Assembly (NCBI RefSeq): GCF_901709675.1
Contig: NC_051098.1
Span: 4,288,000 to 4,351,999, forward strand
Reading direction: 5' to 3'
DNA: 64,000 nucleotides
Origin: Syngnathus acus
Lineage: Eukaryota > Chordata > Actinopteri > Syngnathiformes > Syngnathidae
Position 1 is the first letter of the stretch; each line of letters starts with the position of its first letter. Both the position numbers and the translations under genes were made by a program. Below are positions 37,301-50,800 of this stretch, in pieces. Under the pieces are notes generated by a model that searched no databases, was not told the DNA's origin, and saw only the letters and a program-made list of their open reading frames with translations.

Positions 37301-38832
37301 TGCGTGCTCAGTCCGCTGCTCTTCACCCTCCTGACGCATGACTGCACTGCCACCTACAGCGACAACCGCATGGTGAAGCTTGCTGACGACACGACTCTGG
37401 TGGGTCTCATCACCAAGGGAGACGAGACTCAATACAGGCTGGAGGTTGACCTTCTGACCACGTGGTGCAGGGACAACAACCTCCTGCTGAACGTCGACAA
37501 GACCAAGGAGATTGTTGTTGACTTCCGGAAGGGTCACACCCAACACCTGCCGCAGACCATCGACGGTGCTGTGGTTGAGAGAGTGAGCAGCGCCAGGTTC
37601 CTGGGGGTGCACATCAGTGAGGATCTCTCCTGGTCCACCAACACCGCATCACTGGCAAAGAAGGCCCAGCGCCGCCTGTACTTCCTGCGGAAACTCAGGC
37701 GAGCGGGCGCTCCTCCGGCCGTCATGACTACATTTTACCGCGGCACCATTGAGAGCGTCCTCTCCAGCTGTATTGCTGTTTGGGGTGGCAGCTGCACTGA
37801 CTACAACTTGAAGGCCCTGCAGCGCATAGTGAACACGGCTGGTAAGACTATTGGTGCTTCTCTCCCCTCCTTGAAGGACATTTACACCTCCCATCTCACC
37901 CGCAAGGCGACCACGATTGTGAGTGATGTGAGTCACCCCGCTCACTCTTTGTTTGATCTTCTGCCCTCTGGGAGGAGGTACAGGAGCCTGCGCTCCCGCA
38001 CCACCAGACTCTCCAACAGCTTCATACTCCAGGCTGTTAGGATCCTGAACTCTCTCCCCCTTTCTGCGTAGCGTCCTGTACTTTGCGATATGCTTGCTGT
38101 CTGCTGTATGCACGCTGGCTCAGTTTTGCTCCTCTTATTTATTGGGCTATTTGTTTATTATTTATTCATCGCTCATATTGTTTATTTATTATTATTATTT
38201 ATTATTTTGTGTCGTCTACTAGTATGTCTATCGTGTACTATGTCTCGTCACCGTGGGATAGAGGAAACGGAATTTCGGTTTCTTTGTGTGTCTTGACATA
38301 TGGAGGGATTGACAATAAAGCTGACTTTGACTTTGACTTTGAAATTTCTCGTCCTTTATGTCATCCTGGTGACAGAGGACATGTCCAGAGGATATGGCGC
38401 TTTAAAGTGTTAATTACTTTATTTGATTTTTTTCTCTCTATTCTTCATGTTTTGAATATGTTCAAGATAAAGATATCAAAGCATGTGAAGTGATCAACTA
38501 TACTAAAAATAACATGTGAAGTGGTCAACTATACTTGTAAGTAAGTGATGTGTTAATGATCAAGTAAATATTTGTGAAAAAAAACATATATAAGTTGCTC
38601 CTGAGTATAAGTCGCCCCCCCCACCCAAACTATGAAAAAAAACGCGACTTATAGTCCGAAAATTACGGTATTTACTATGGTTGCTTTATTTAGTGGAAGA
38701 GCGAAAAAGGGTGATGCCCGAAGCCTCGCTGGCTGTTGTACTTTGTGACTCTTTCGGAAAACACTTCAGATTGTTCCGCAACATTTGACAGCAATATAAA
38801 CCCCTCAGGCAGTGGGTCGATTAGTACTTATG

Positions 38833-38864
<32 letters not shown>

Positions 38865-41800
38865 AGACTCGCAGCCAGCTCGTGATTTGGATATTGTAGT
38901 TTGGAAACTGCAGTTTGAAGGTGTTATAGTAGTGTTTAATTTAGTTAGAGTTTAGCTGTGCAAATCTATACACACAGTCCTGGGAATCCTTGCAAATGAA
39001 GATATCAGCAGTACCCAGTGCAAGGTGGTTTTGCACAGCGACTTTCAAATTACTGGACAATAGATGTGCGGGTTTGAGCCTCAGGCTGCATTGGGTTTGA
39101 TATACCGTTTTGGACTCATTAGGTTGTTGTTGTTTTTGTTGTTGTTCTTAATTTAACAGTTTATTTTATGCAACAGTGAAATGTTTATGTTCCAACAAAA
39201 TTGAGTACAATAACAACAATTCACTGGGAAAGGAAAAAAAATACAGAATCCTATTTACTTTGTTACCCTGTGAAACACAAAATATATTGTATTAGGCCAA
39301 TATACTTTGTTAAGAAATTGTTTCATCATACAATTTTTGTAATTCTTAGTAATTTCCAAGAGTCGAAACAGACATGAAAATCATCTATGCACCAGTACAT
39401 CATACATTACTTAAAGTACATCTGCCTGTGATTATGCACATGGCCCAGCAGGTGGTTTTGTGTGCACATGAAGTCTCTGTAAATTAACCTTTTTTCTAAC
39501 CATTTGGCTGAAACAGGGATTAAAGTAGGAGAAAGAAGAATTGACGACATTCAGCTAACAACCCATCCGGGAACTAGACATGAGTAGGAGAACCAACAAG
39601 GAATGAAAGGAAGCAGGGAGTTAAGGATGTGTTCAGATTGCGAGAAATCTGATTTTAAGCCCATCCAGATTGAAACTGGATGGCTGCTGTGTTGTCTGAA
39701 CAGTCACAAGGCAATTGATGAACAGTCACAAATCTAATTTGTGCGAGACAGATTGAACCCACAATCGGGAGGTAGTTTCAAAATCGGATATGGACAGTCT
39801 TAACAGCTTCAAACAATCAAATCTGTTTTGACTGTCCATGACGTCACTACACAATGCAAGACCCAGTGTGCCAATCTAAGTGTGGCGTGGTAAAGATTGG
39901 ATCTAGCTAAACCAAAACCAACAAATACAGAACATAACACCGACTGTACATAACAGTTTTCTGTCAAAGGCTATAAATCAAATTGTCTTGGGGAATGGTG
40001 CACAGCCCTCTATCCCAGTTGACAACCATCCAAACTGGGTCATTTGGAGTGGTCAATCAACCTACCATGCATGTTTTTGGGATATAATAGGAAGAACATG
40101 CAAACCCCACACAGAGAGGACCAGAGCCGGAATCAGACTCATAACATCTGATCAGTGAGGCAGACGTACTAATTAGTGCAACACCCTGCCACCTTACTTT
40201 ATTATGTAATTTCATCAAATCAAAATGAAAAAGACTCACTAAATTTCCTGCTTGAAACATTGTTCATTTCAACATATGATGTATTTTTCCTCTCTCTGTC
40301 AGTGAACAAAGGGGAGCTGACCATACCCCTCCATCAAGTGATTGACCTGGCACCCTTCGCACAGGTTGTAGTTTACACTATGTTGCCTGGTGGTGAGGCT
40401 GTGGCAGACAGCCACGACTTCCCCATCCAGCTCTGTCTCAAAAATAAGGTACTTCTTGTCTTTAAATACAGTAGGCAAAAAAAAAACCATAATTGAGTCT
40501 GAATGCAATAGATATAGTAAATGGTGTCAAACAAAAGATCATTTGAGAACTGGATTAATCACCTCTGACTCCCTGTTGTCTTCTGTGCAGGTTTCTCTTA
40601 AGTTCCCGTCCCTCCAAGAGCTTCCAGCAGAGAAAACTACATTGAAACTGCAGGCTCAGCCTGGCTCTTTGTGCTCGGTTCGAGCCATTGACCAAAGCAT
40701 TTTATTGCTGCAATCAGAGAGGGAACTCACTGTTGGTTATGTAAGTTAACTAACACTATGCCTCATCTGTTGTATGTACTAATTTCTAAAACGAAACAAA
40801 AAAACGACTTAGATTTTATTTAAGGTGGTACAGTAGAACAAGAAGTTTCAGGCTTGAAATCTGTTTGCTGCGGCCTTTCTGTCTGAAATTTAAATGCTGT
40901 TTAAATCTAACACATATCTGTTCACACAAAATTGCATTTACACAGGCAATAAAGTATTATTGTAGCATCATTAGTTACGTCATTTCTGTACCACTCTACC
41001 TGAGATGTAAACATTTTTTTACGTGCGTCTTCAATCTTCTGCTGAGTATTGATAATCAGGGTTCTAAGTTAACAACCGCCAACCTGCCAAATGAATTTCG
41101 AATAGTGGATGTTGATAAAAACATACCCGTCGCTTTTGCCAGTGATGCATGAGGCACATGCATGTGCACTGCCTGGGGGCACACACACAGATCATTTACA
41201 CACAGCTGTGACTTTATTTTCATGGGGTTTTCAAAAATAAAGCTCTCGTAAAAGTAAAACAATCTTAACTTTTAATTCAAGTTAATTATTAAAACTGGTT
41301 AAAAATAACCATATAAGAAATTCATGGTAAAATTAATTAAAAGATTACAACGTTAATACAAGTGCATTTGTAGACTAGTGGAGTTGAGGTCATCCAAAAT
41401 TGGAAAGTAGGATTGTCCCAACATTAAAGGCCCACATATGGACAATCAAAGGAGGGAAGGGCTGCTTTCACACCAGTGCACATAAAATATGTGAAGCTAT
41501 AATACAAACCCTTAAAACTGCTGGTTTGAAAATTGGACCGACCCAGGAAGTTGGGTCAATTCGACGCAACAAATTGGGTTGGTGCAATTTTTAACCCAAA
41601 TCGTGTTATTTCTAATGCATCATTTTTAAGTATGTACATATATTATAGATTTTTATGTATACTGTATCATTGGAAAAAGCAACAAGGTAATAGAGCAAAA
41701 CATTATGATTTTTCAAATGTTTGGCATAGCCCGTGGCTTTATCGGATTTAGACTGATTGGTTGATAAAGTGACGGATGACAATTTACTTCTTCTGTTCTC

Positions 41801-44800
41801 CTGCCATGTCACGCAATGTGAAAGTTAGTGTAAGTAACTTTCACAGTAGTAATAAGTATAGTAGTAGTCGTAAGTATCGTAAATGATAGTAAGTATAGTA
41901 TTAGTGCTGTATCGTAGTAGAATGTAGGCAAATGAGACGGGCCGGGCCGTGAATTTGTTTTAGTCTGTTCTGTGAGCCACTAAAAATTAATGGACGTAGT
42001 TTGGACTCCACAAAATGAATCGAAATCGAGAATTGTTTGTGCTCTGAATCAAAACAAGGAATTGGAATCATTCAAATTCAAAGGATACCCAACCCTTTCT
42101 ACACTATCTTGCTGTTCGCCTTCTATGTACATTGGCTGGTGATAAGAAAAAAAAAAAAGATTTAGAACCTTGTTGATAATATTGTGGTTAACTCTGTGTA
42201 GGTGTACAATCAGCTGCCTCTGCAGAAGCTGTCAGGCTACTCGCATGAGATTGAAGACTATGAGCCATATCCCTGCTTCCCTAAGCCCATGCCACAGCCT
42301 GAGCCTGAGATGTTGGTGGATGTAGAGGAAGGGAGGAGCAAGCGCTCACTTTACTTTGGACCAACCGACCAGAAGGATGATGTTTTTAGCATCTTTAAAG
42401 TAAGGCGACACGATGTACCGTATTTTCCGCACTATAAGGCGCACCGGATTATAAAGCGCACCTTCAATGAATGGCCCATTTTAAAACTTTTTCCACATAT
42501 AAGGCGCACCGGATTATAAGGCGCACCTTCAGTGAATGGCCCATTTTAAAACTTTGTCCATATATAAGATATATACATTTGGCCCGCGGGCCTGACTTTG
42601 AACACGCCTGCTGTAGTGGCTCAATATTGGTCCATATATAAGGTGCACCTGATTATAAGGCGCACTGTCGGCTTAAAGAGAAAATTGGAGGTTTTTAGGT
42701 GCGCCTTATAGTGCGGAAAATACGGTACTATTGACTGGTCTGCTTTATTTTTAAGGCATGTGTCATCAAGCATGGCATTATAGTATAGAGCTTGTGGGAC
42801 ACTTATTTAGTTTTGAAACAAATGCCACACAGTTTCACACACACAGATTTCAAACTTTCACATCTGTGGAAGGAACTCCAGCGAACTGGAAGAGCCAAGA
42901 TTTTATCTTGAAAATTAGAAATTTAAAAAAGAAAAAGAAACTTTTATCGAATCTTCTAACAAAATATAATTCTAATTTTTTTTCCCTCGAGATTGTTTTG
43001 ACAAGGTAGATGTTCTTGGTGTAGAAGAATAATTCGTAGTAGAAGCAGTAGTTTTGTTGTTAATGTTTTGTGGCTTGACAAATGTTTCTCTCTATTTCAG
43101 GAGATTGGAGTCAAGCTTGTGACAAATTCTGATGTGAAGAAACCCCAAGACTGCCTACTAGAAAGATTTGGGTATTATTATGATGGTATGTTTATTACAG
43201 GATATTCTTTTATCTCCCACAATTTCGTGAGCTTCTTGCACAAGCTGCTGCTCATTAGAACACATATTTTTTGTTCATGAATTCCATAACTATAGCATGG
43301 CACCTGAAGTCTATCTTGTTTTAAATTTAATGAATTTTATTCTTCGGAAGCACTCTGGTTTTCTGTGTAAGGGGAGTGATTCATTTCTCTGACTGTGAAA
43401 ATGTGGCCCTAATTTACACCAATATGGTTCTTTGTTCATCCAAACATAATGACAGTGTGTTTCTGCAGCTGATTCATGGTAAAGTAATTTTTTATGTCTT
43501 CCCAGAAGATGTCGTAGATTCTCCGATTTCCATGGCCTTTAATGTGATGCGGGTCTCTGATATTGTCGAGACAACTCAGCAGAAAACTATGAAGGAGAAG
43601 AAGAAGGAGGCCATTAGGACTTTCTTCCCAGAAACGTGGATCTGGGACTTAGTTCCTGTTGGGTAAATATGTTCAGATGGCAGATATTCAAAACTTGACA
43701 GTTTGAAATACTAAACGTCCCAGTCTTGTTTGAGCTCAAAGCAACCTGTTAATTGTCCTGGCTTGCGTGAGTATAGAGACCAGGGTACCGTGAATGTGGA
43801 GAAGACGGTCCCAGACTCCATCACCAAGTGGGCCGCTGGAGCTTTCTGCGTCTCCTCTGTGGGCTTCGGTGTGGCGCCCACCACTGCGCTGACAGCGTTC
43901 CAGCCCTTCTTTGTCAGTCTGACACTGCCTTACTCTGTCATCCGTGGGGAAGTGTTTATTCTAAAAGCCACTGTCTTCAACTATCTCTCTAAATGCATCA
44001 TGGTAAATATCAATGACTTGTTAACGAAATATTATCATGTAACACCTGGTTGTAATGGGACCTTATGAATACTGAATAGAAATAATTCTAATTTGGTTTG
44101 TATGGTGGTGCTCTGGTAAGCACGCCCGCCTCACAGTTCAGAAGTGCAGGGTTCGAGTCCGGCTCCAGCCTGCCTGTGTGGAGTTTGCATGTACTCCCCG
44201 TACCTGCATGGGTTTCCTTCGGGGACTCCCGTTTTCTCCCACATTCCAAAAACTTGCACAATAGGCCGATTGACCACTCCAAATTGCCCGTAGGTGTGGT
44301 TGTTAGTGCGAATGGTTGTTCGTCTATGTGTGCCTTGCGATTGCCTGGCAATCAGTTCAAAGTGTCCCACACCAACTGCCCGATGACAGCTGAGATAGGC
44401 TCCAGCACACCTGCGACCCTCGTGAAGAGAAGCGGTTCAGAGGACGAATGAATGTTTGTATGGAAACTGGCATGTCTGTCCTGATCACCTACTTTTGTAG
44501 TCAAAAGTTGCATTGGGAGAACAGCCCAGATATCTCATGTGGTTTGCGCATTGCACATATAATTTGAATTAATTAATAATTATATTTAAGTAAATAATAA
44601 TCAATAGAGCACCAGTGTCAAACTCAAGGCCCGGGGCCAGATACGACCCGCCACATCATTTTATGTGGCCCGCGAAGACATATTTGCATCAAATTCATGT
44701 CATTACTAAAATTGCAAATTGTCCGCACTTTTGAAAATCTTCTTTTTAAACTATAAGTTTTCACTAGTCTGATTTGAAATCGAATTATTTGTCAGTTTGT

Positions 44801-47800
44801 TTTGTAGCTTACATTGTATATAATATGAGGCGTTCATACATTTATTTGGGTTGACAGTCATAACGGCCCTCCGCAGGAAACTATGACTACAATGCGGCCC
44901 GCGACAAAAATGAGTTTGACGCCCCTGCAATAGAGTAATTGATTCAAAAAAATACTTTTCAATAGTGACAGATTTAGTATTAATGCTGTAAATGTGTATT
45001 TTAACTGCTTTCTTCCCCCACTTCAGATCCTTCTGAAAAAAAAGTGATATATTCTGTAATGGTTTGCTGACAGAATTTTTCTTGTGTGGATCTACAGGTG
45101 AAAGTTACACTGGCCCAGTCTGACACGTATACCTTCAGAAATTGTGACGACTGTCAATACAACATGTGTCTATGCAGTGAGGACAGCAGAACCTTCTCTT
45201 GGATTGTCACCCCAACTACCCTTGGTAAGAATGATTACCTCACTTAAAAACATTTAACTACTGTGTTCTTAATACTGTTATGTGTTACTTCATTCTATCT
45301 GACTGAATATGTATGTATGCATTAGCTTACAATTATCTAACAATTTTATGATTGAATAACTGTTTGAAAACAAGGAAGAATATGAAAAAATTGCAGATGC
45401 TATATGAGACAGGAGATTAAGAAGTTGTGGACAGTCTCCAAATTATTGTATAACTGAGGAAAAGTACATTTATAGAGCCAAAATGCACAGTGACTCTAGA
45501 TAACACAAAAGTGGATTACCGTATTTTCCGCACCATAAGGCACTTCAAATTAAAAGGTGCAAACTTAGTTGCGGGGGCTTTTCTGTACTTAATTCACACA
45601 CAGGCCTTGCCATGGCTTACAGTGAACCAAAAATGTCACGGGAACAAGAACGTGAGTTCGGTTGTACTTTATTCTAGGATTTAACCATGTACTCTACTGT
45701 ACTGACATTATTGTTAATCAACCTTCATACGCAAATCCATCAAAGTCCTCATTCTCTGTATCCGAATGAAATAGTAGGGCAAGTTTGCCATTAAATATAC
45801 CAAGTTCCCTCTTGTCATTGTCTCGTTGTTGTCACGTTGCTCTATGATTCCGGCTTTCCAGAATGCTTGGATTGTGCCTTGTAAGCATGTCTCTTGGTCG
45901 ATGCCATTTTAGAGGGTCTTAATGCTGTTTTCTTTGCAGAAATCGATAGTATTTATTCATTATTTGCGGCGGAGGTACGTACTCTACGCATTATGTACAC
46001 TTCTCTGATTGGTTTACCGCTCCTACGTGTTTGACGTAAAACGTAATATCCTCTGTTTGGTTCATCGGTTCTACATATCACATCTACATATTACGTCCCT
46101 GTGTAGCCACACAACAGGGGGAAATCCTGTTTTGTTCATTTATAGCCACAGGTGTTTTAAATGAAATGTCCTCATTTCTATTACCTGTATTACCAAAACA
46201 AATCCTCATACAATATCATAAAAATCTGAAAGATTCATAGATAACACACACTGGACTATAGCTAAGCCGCAGGGTTCAAAGCTTGTGCAAAAAGTAGTGT
46301 CTTATAGTTCGAAAATTACGGTAAAGTAAGACGTTACATTTGAAATATTTCACATTGAGTTGATCCATTGAAAAAAAAACTGTAAATGAATGAATGTCAT
46401 CCATGCAATGTTTACAGTATTTTAAGCTTTACCCCTGGGAAGACAGTAAAATGTGTTTTAAACTTAGTGAAATGAAATGGAATGACAATGCGAAACCAAA
46501 ACTAGATGGATTATGGTACAAACACTGTTTTTGGAACACTAGCTGGCATGAAAGCTAAGGAATTTTAATTGCTTCCATCAAGCAGCGACGAGGCTTTGTT
46601 GAGTGTCAAATCGTGCTGCTCCATCTCCTCTTCGAGGCGTGCTGACAATCACTTGTACTAACACGTCAGGTAGCATCACTGATGAAACACTTGGAAACCG
46701 CTCCCTCAGGGGCTGATCTGTACTTGGCCTTAGTGAGAACAATTTTGGGCTGTGAAAGACACGGGAGGGGGTGGGAGATAATTTGGTATGGGCAGAGCGT
46801 GTATTATAAGGAAACAAATGGGGATTAATGAAAGCAAATAAGACCGGAATCCGGGCGAGAAAAGCGGAATTTTGAGGAGGTGTGGGGGATAAAAGCTATA
46901 AATAAATTAGTCTGGAAAGCTGTTCACGGTAAATTTGTCAAAGCCCTCCTTACCTGACCTCGGAATACGACTGTTTGTTTGCATACAGGCAAAATCGATG
47001 TGAAGGTGAGCGCTGAGGCCCTCAAGACAAACATGCTGTGTGGCAACGAGGTGACTTCTGTCCCTGAAGTGGGCCGTATTGACACTGTGGTCCGCAGCCT
47101 GCTGGTGGAGGTCAGTACTGGTCACACGCAACCAATGTTGTACCTGAATGCGTTCAATGAACGAAAGTTCATGAACCCGTTCATTGCACTAAACACAGAC
47201 TACAAAAGAGGTCAGGGGAGAATCATCAGCCTTTTGTGGAACCTTGAACCATGTTGTGTGTTGAATTTGGCATGCTGTGTTGTCTAAATTGTTTGAGTTG
47301 AACATTTTCCATGTTTGTTGCTTTTGTAGGCTGAAGGAACACCTCAGTCAGTCAGTCACAATGCCCTCCTCTGTCCTGCAGGTACGTTTTACACCTAGAA
47401 ATTGTCCAGAAAGTCTTGCTGTACACTGTTTAGGAGCTCTTTGTTTTACCAACATAAGAGTTTGCTATTATTCTGTTGCTGTCATTTTTTCCCACTACAT
47501 ATCAAAAATAAGTATTGTCATGGTCAAGGTTTGTATTTTCTCAAGATCATTTCTAAAAAATTTTATTAACTTTGACGAACTTGTAACTTTGGTTTTACTT
47601 GCTATTCAATCATGTCTTCACATCGAATAATCAGGAGAATCCTCACAATAAAGAAAAACACAAAGGGAAAACCATAGATACAGTTAAGTTCTTCAGATGC
47701 TCATATCACTGACGAGTCTCATCTGATATGAGCACAATTTGCTTTGGCAAAGCACAAATGCAGGTTGCGCAAGTAGTTGCTGTATTAATTTAATATGGAG

Positions 47801-50800
47801 GATCCTATTATGATCTCATCAGATCAAATTAATTTGTCCTTTTGAATCCAGAGGAAATAAAATCTTAATGAAATTTTCCAAATCTTAGATTGTGAAGATT
47901 CTTCTTGAAATTCACTGTTATTATTTACTGTAGTAATTGAAATTAGTTTCACTCTGCTGTACATTTATTTGTGGGTAACACACAATCCAAAGAAATAAAA
48001 CAATCAGCATGTCAATTAGCAATTAGGAACAAATAATTAGCATATCAGCCTCACAGTTAGGACGGTGCGGGTTCGATTCCAGCTCCCTGTGTGGAGTTTG
48101 CATGTCCTCCCCGTGCCCACGTGGGTTTTCTCCAGGCACTCCGGTTTACACCCCAAAACATGATTGGTAGGCCGATTGAGCACTCCAAATTGGCCCTAGG
48201 TGTGAGTGCAAGTGCAGATGGTTGTTTGTCTCTGTGTGCCCTGCGATTGGCTGGCAACCGGTTCAGGGTGTCCCCCGCCCACTGCCCGATGACGGCTGGG
48301 ATAGGCTCCAGCATGCCCCTGACCTCTGTGAGGACAAGCAGTATAGAAGATGGATGGATGGATGGATGGATGGATGGATGGATGGATGGATGGATGGATG
48401 GATGGATGGATGGATGGATGGATGGATGGATGGATGGATGGATGGATGGATGGATGGATGGATGGATGGATGGATGGATGGATGGACATAAATATAATGT
48501 CATTTGGTAGATCTCACGTTGGAGATGGGTTCTGTAGAGACTGACTTGTAGGTATTTAATAGGCTATCAAAGCACAAGTGGGTAGTATGTATTTAAATGA
48601 TGATGCTCATTCTTCTTGTATACTTTTTGTTGGCAGAGGGACCAGTGGAAAAGAAAATCTCCCTTCTGATGCCAGAGCTGTTTGTTGCGGGATCTGCCAG
48701 AGCCACCGTCTCTGTACTTGGTAAAAAATATCTTTTGTTTACACTCTCGGAGTTGGACTGCATGTTTCTAGCCCTACTCTTCATAGAAACCTCCCTAATG
48801 AGATTATTTGACCGAAGGTGACCTGATGGGCCGAGCCATTAAGAACCTGGACCAACTCCTGGCAATGCCATATGGCTGTGGGGAGCAGAACATGTTGCTG
48901 TTTGCGCCCAACATCTACATTCTCAACTATCTGAAAAGCACAGGCCAACTGACTACTGAGATTCAAGACAAGGCAACACACTTCCTCAAGAGCGGTGAGT
49001 CAGCATTCCCAGCACTGAAGAGGGACTCGTAAAACAAGACTGTCAAAAATGGAAAGTAAAATGGGACAGTAAGATGCAACTTAGATTTTTCTGACAAAAC
49101 TGATAAATAAAATAACAGAAGGTAGTTTTAACCTACTAGTTGTTTTTAACTTTTATGCACAAATTCTCGTAGCCTACAAAGATTAGATGTGTGCGTCAAA
49201 CATGCATTTGCATGAATGAAGCACAAATCGGTTAGGGCATATATGTGCGTGGCTGCCATAGAGAATTTGACGGGTGTGTTCTAGGATACCAAAGGGAGCT
49301 CACCTACAAGCATGACGATGGCTCTTACAGCGCCTTTGGGAAGAGCGACGCGTCTGGCAACACCTGGTAAGTTGGAAAGCAGGGTGGAAGGTGTTTTGTC
49401 TCAACAATTTAAAATAATTCGTATTTGGGGGATCAAAAATAAGAAACACTGTCTGAGTTGTGGAAACAGTTTTCGAGCACCTGGATGATAAAAAGCACAA
49501 AACAGTTAAAATAAAACAATAAAACAAATAAGTATTATGAATACAAAATAGAATGTTGAGGGATATTTTGGGAGAATGTATATAAACAATGAACTAAGCA
49601 CAACTAATCTTAATGAAATGTACGTATAAATATTTGACTATTCAACATTGGTTCCCTTATGATGGTATCACTCATACAAAAAGAAGTAAATTCGTGCATG
49701 ATTTCACCCTTGAGGTTTCCACCATGTATGAAATTTACTTCATGTGTGTATGGAATGTTTATCAATCTGTTTTTAATATAAATTGCCTAGAGATGCCTGC
49801 TATTACATTGTGGATAATTGAAAAGTTTGATTAATTCCTTTGCCAGTAGTTCACTTTTATTTTCTGTCACAATAATATTTAGAGTGTATTTGAGCCTGTC
49901 ACTGGTGTCACAATCAATGTTGATGATGATCTGAAAAGGCCAAAAATACCAGAATAAATGATGTAACACACAATTCGGTGCAGTTGCATCAGATGTTACA
50001 GAACATTTTAAGTACTTAGTGCTTTGTTTGACGGTGACTTTATTCAGCTTAAAGTTCACGCTTAATTTGATACGAAACCAGAAATGGCAGCCAAGGAAGG
50101 CATAATGCACACACATCTTTCTTTTTTGGGCACCAGAAAACATTTTAGCCATTTACTTTACGAGGCTGCTGCCAGAAAATGTTAATATTTGCTCTTAATG
50201 GGCTTAAAGCACATCGCCTGGGGGGATTTAACAAACGCTTTGGTTTTGCTAAAAGAATGCTGGGCAGTTTGGCACTTGGTGAGCATGTATGGGGGTGGCT
50301 GTTATTGGGAACAAGGACTCAAGCGTCCAATCACATTAATATTTACCACAAAAGATTGGAGAAAACAGCTTGCATGAAGGAGCCAATGTAATGTGGGCAA
50401 AACAACTTTGACTGCGCTCATCACGTCAGACAGGTTTACAAGGGTTTTATATGAACAAATAATCCCAATAACATAACTTTACAATTACATGGCACCTTTC
50501 AAGGGACCAAGCATGCGTTAAAAAAGGAGGATTTCTTTTTTGTCTTTTATTGCCTCATGGCCTCCCTCTACATTTCTACACTTTTACCTATTTACTAACA
50601 CTGTGCAAAAACCGATCTACCCTTAAACATCGTGCAAAAACCGATCTACCTTTAAACCTAACACTGATTTCAAGTACTATTTCTGTTCATTTCTCTTTGA
50701 ATATTTTCTGCAATCATAACGATATTGGAGTGTCACATTACGACATTTAATTGATGTTGTGAATAATTTTGTTTGTACTCAAAAATGTTGCTGCTCTCTG

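Larger units (their letters stand above)
34594..38668. mobile_element. Pogo-like TIR element split by a LINE
   Basis: Starts ccgtaattttcggactataa and ends tatagtccgaaaattacgg, flanked by TA (34592-34593, 38669-38670). The left part runs to about 35075 and the right part resumes near 38338 at tttctcgtccttta. The site corresponds to aaattcctcgtcctttgtc in the uninterrupted element near 17255. Confidence 0.85.

Noticed and set aside
35618-37612. Long minus-strand frames (235 and 428 codons) opposite the LINE ORF
   Set aside because: They are shadows of a GC-rich coding frame; the plus strand holds all the endonuclease and RT motifs.
48057-48544. Several 64-148 codon frames rich in Ser-Ile-His-Pro or Met-Asp-Gly-Trp
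   Set aside because: They are translations of the GATG microsatellite at the SINE tail, not proteins.
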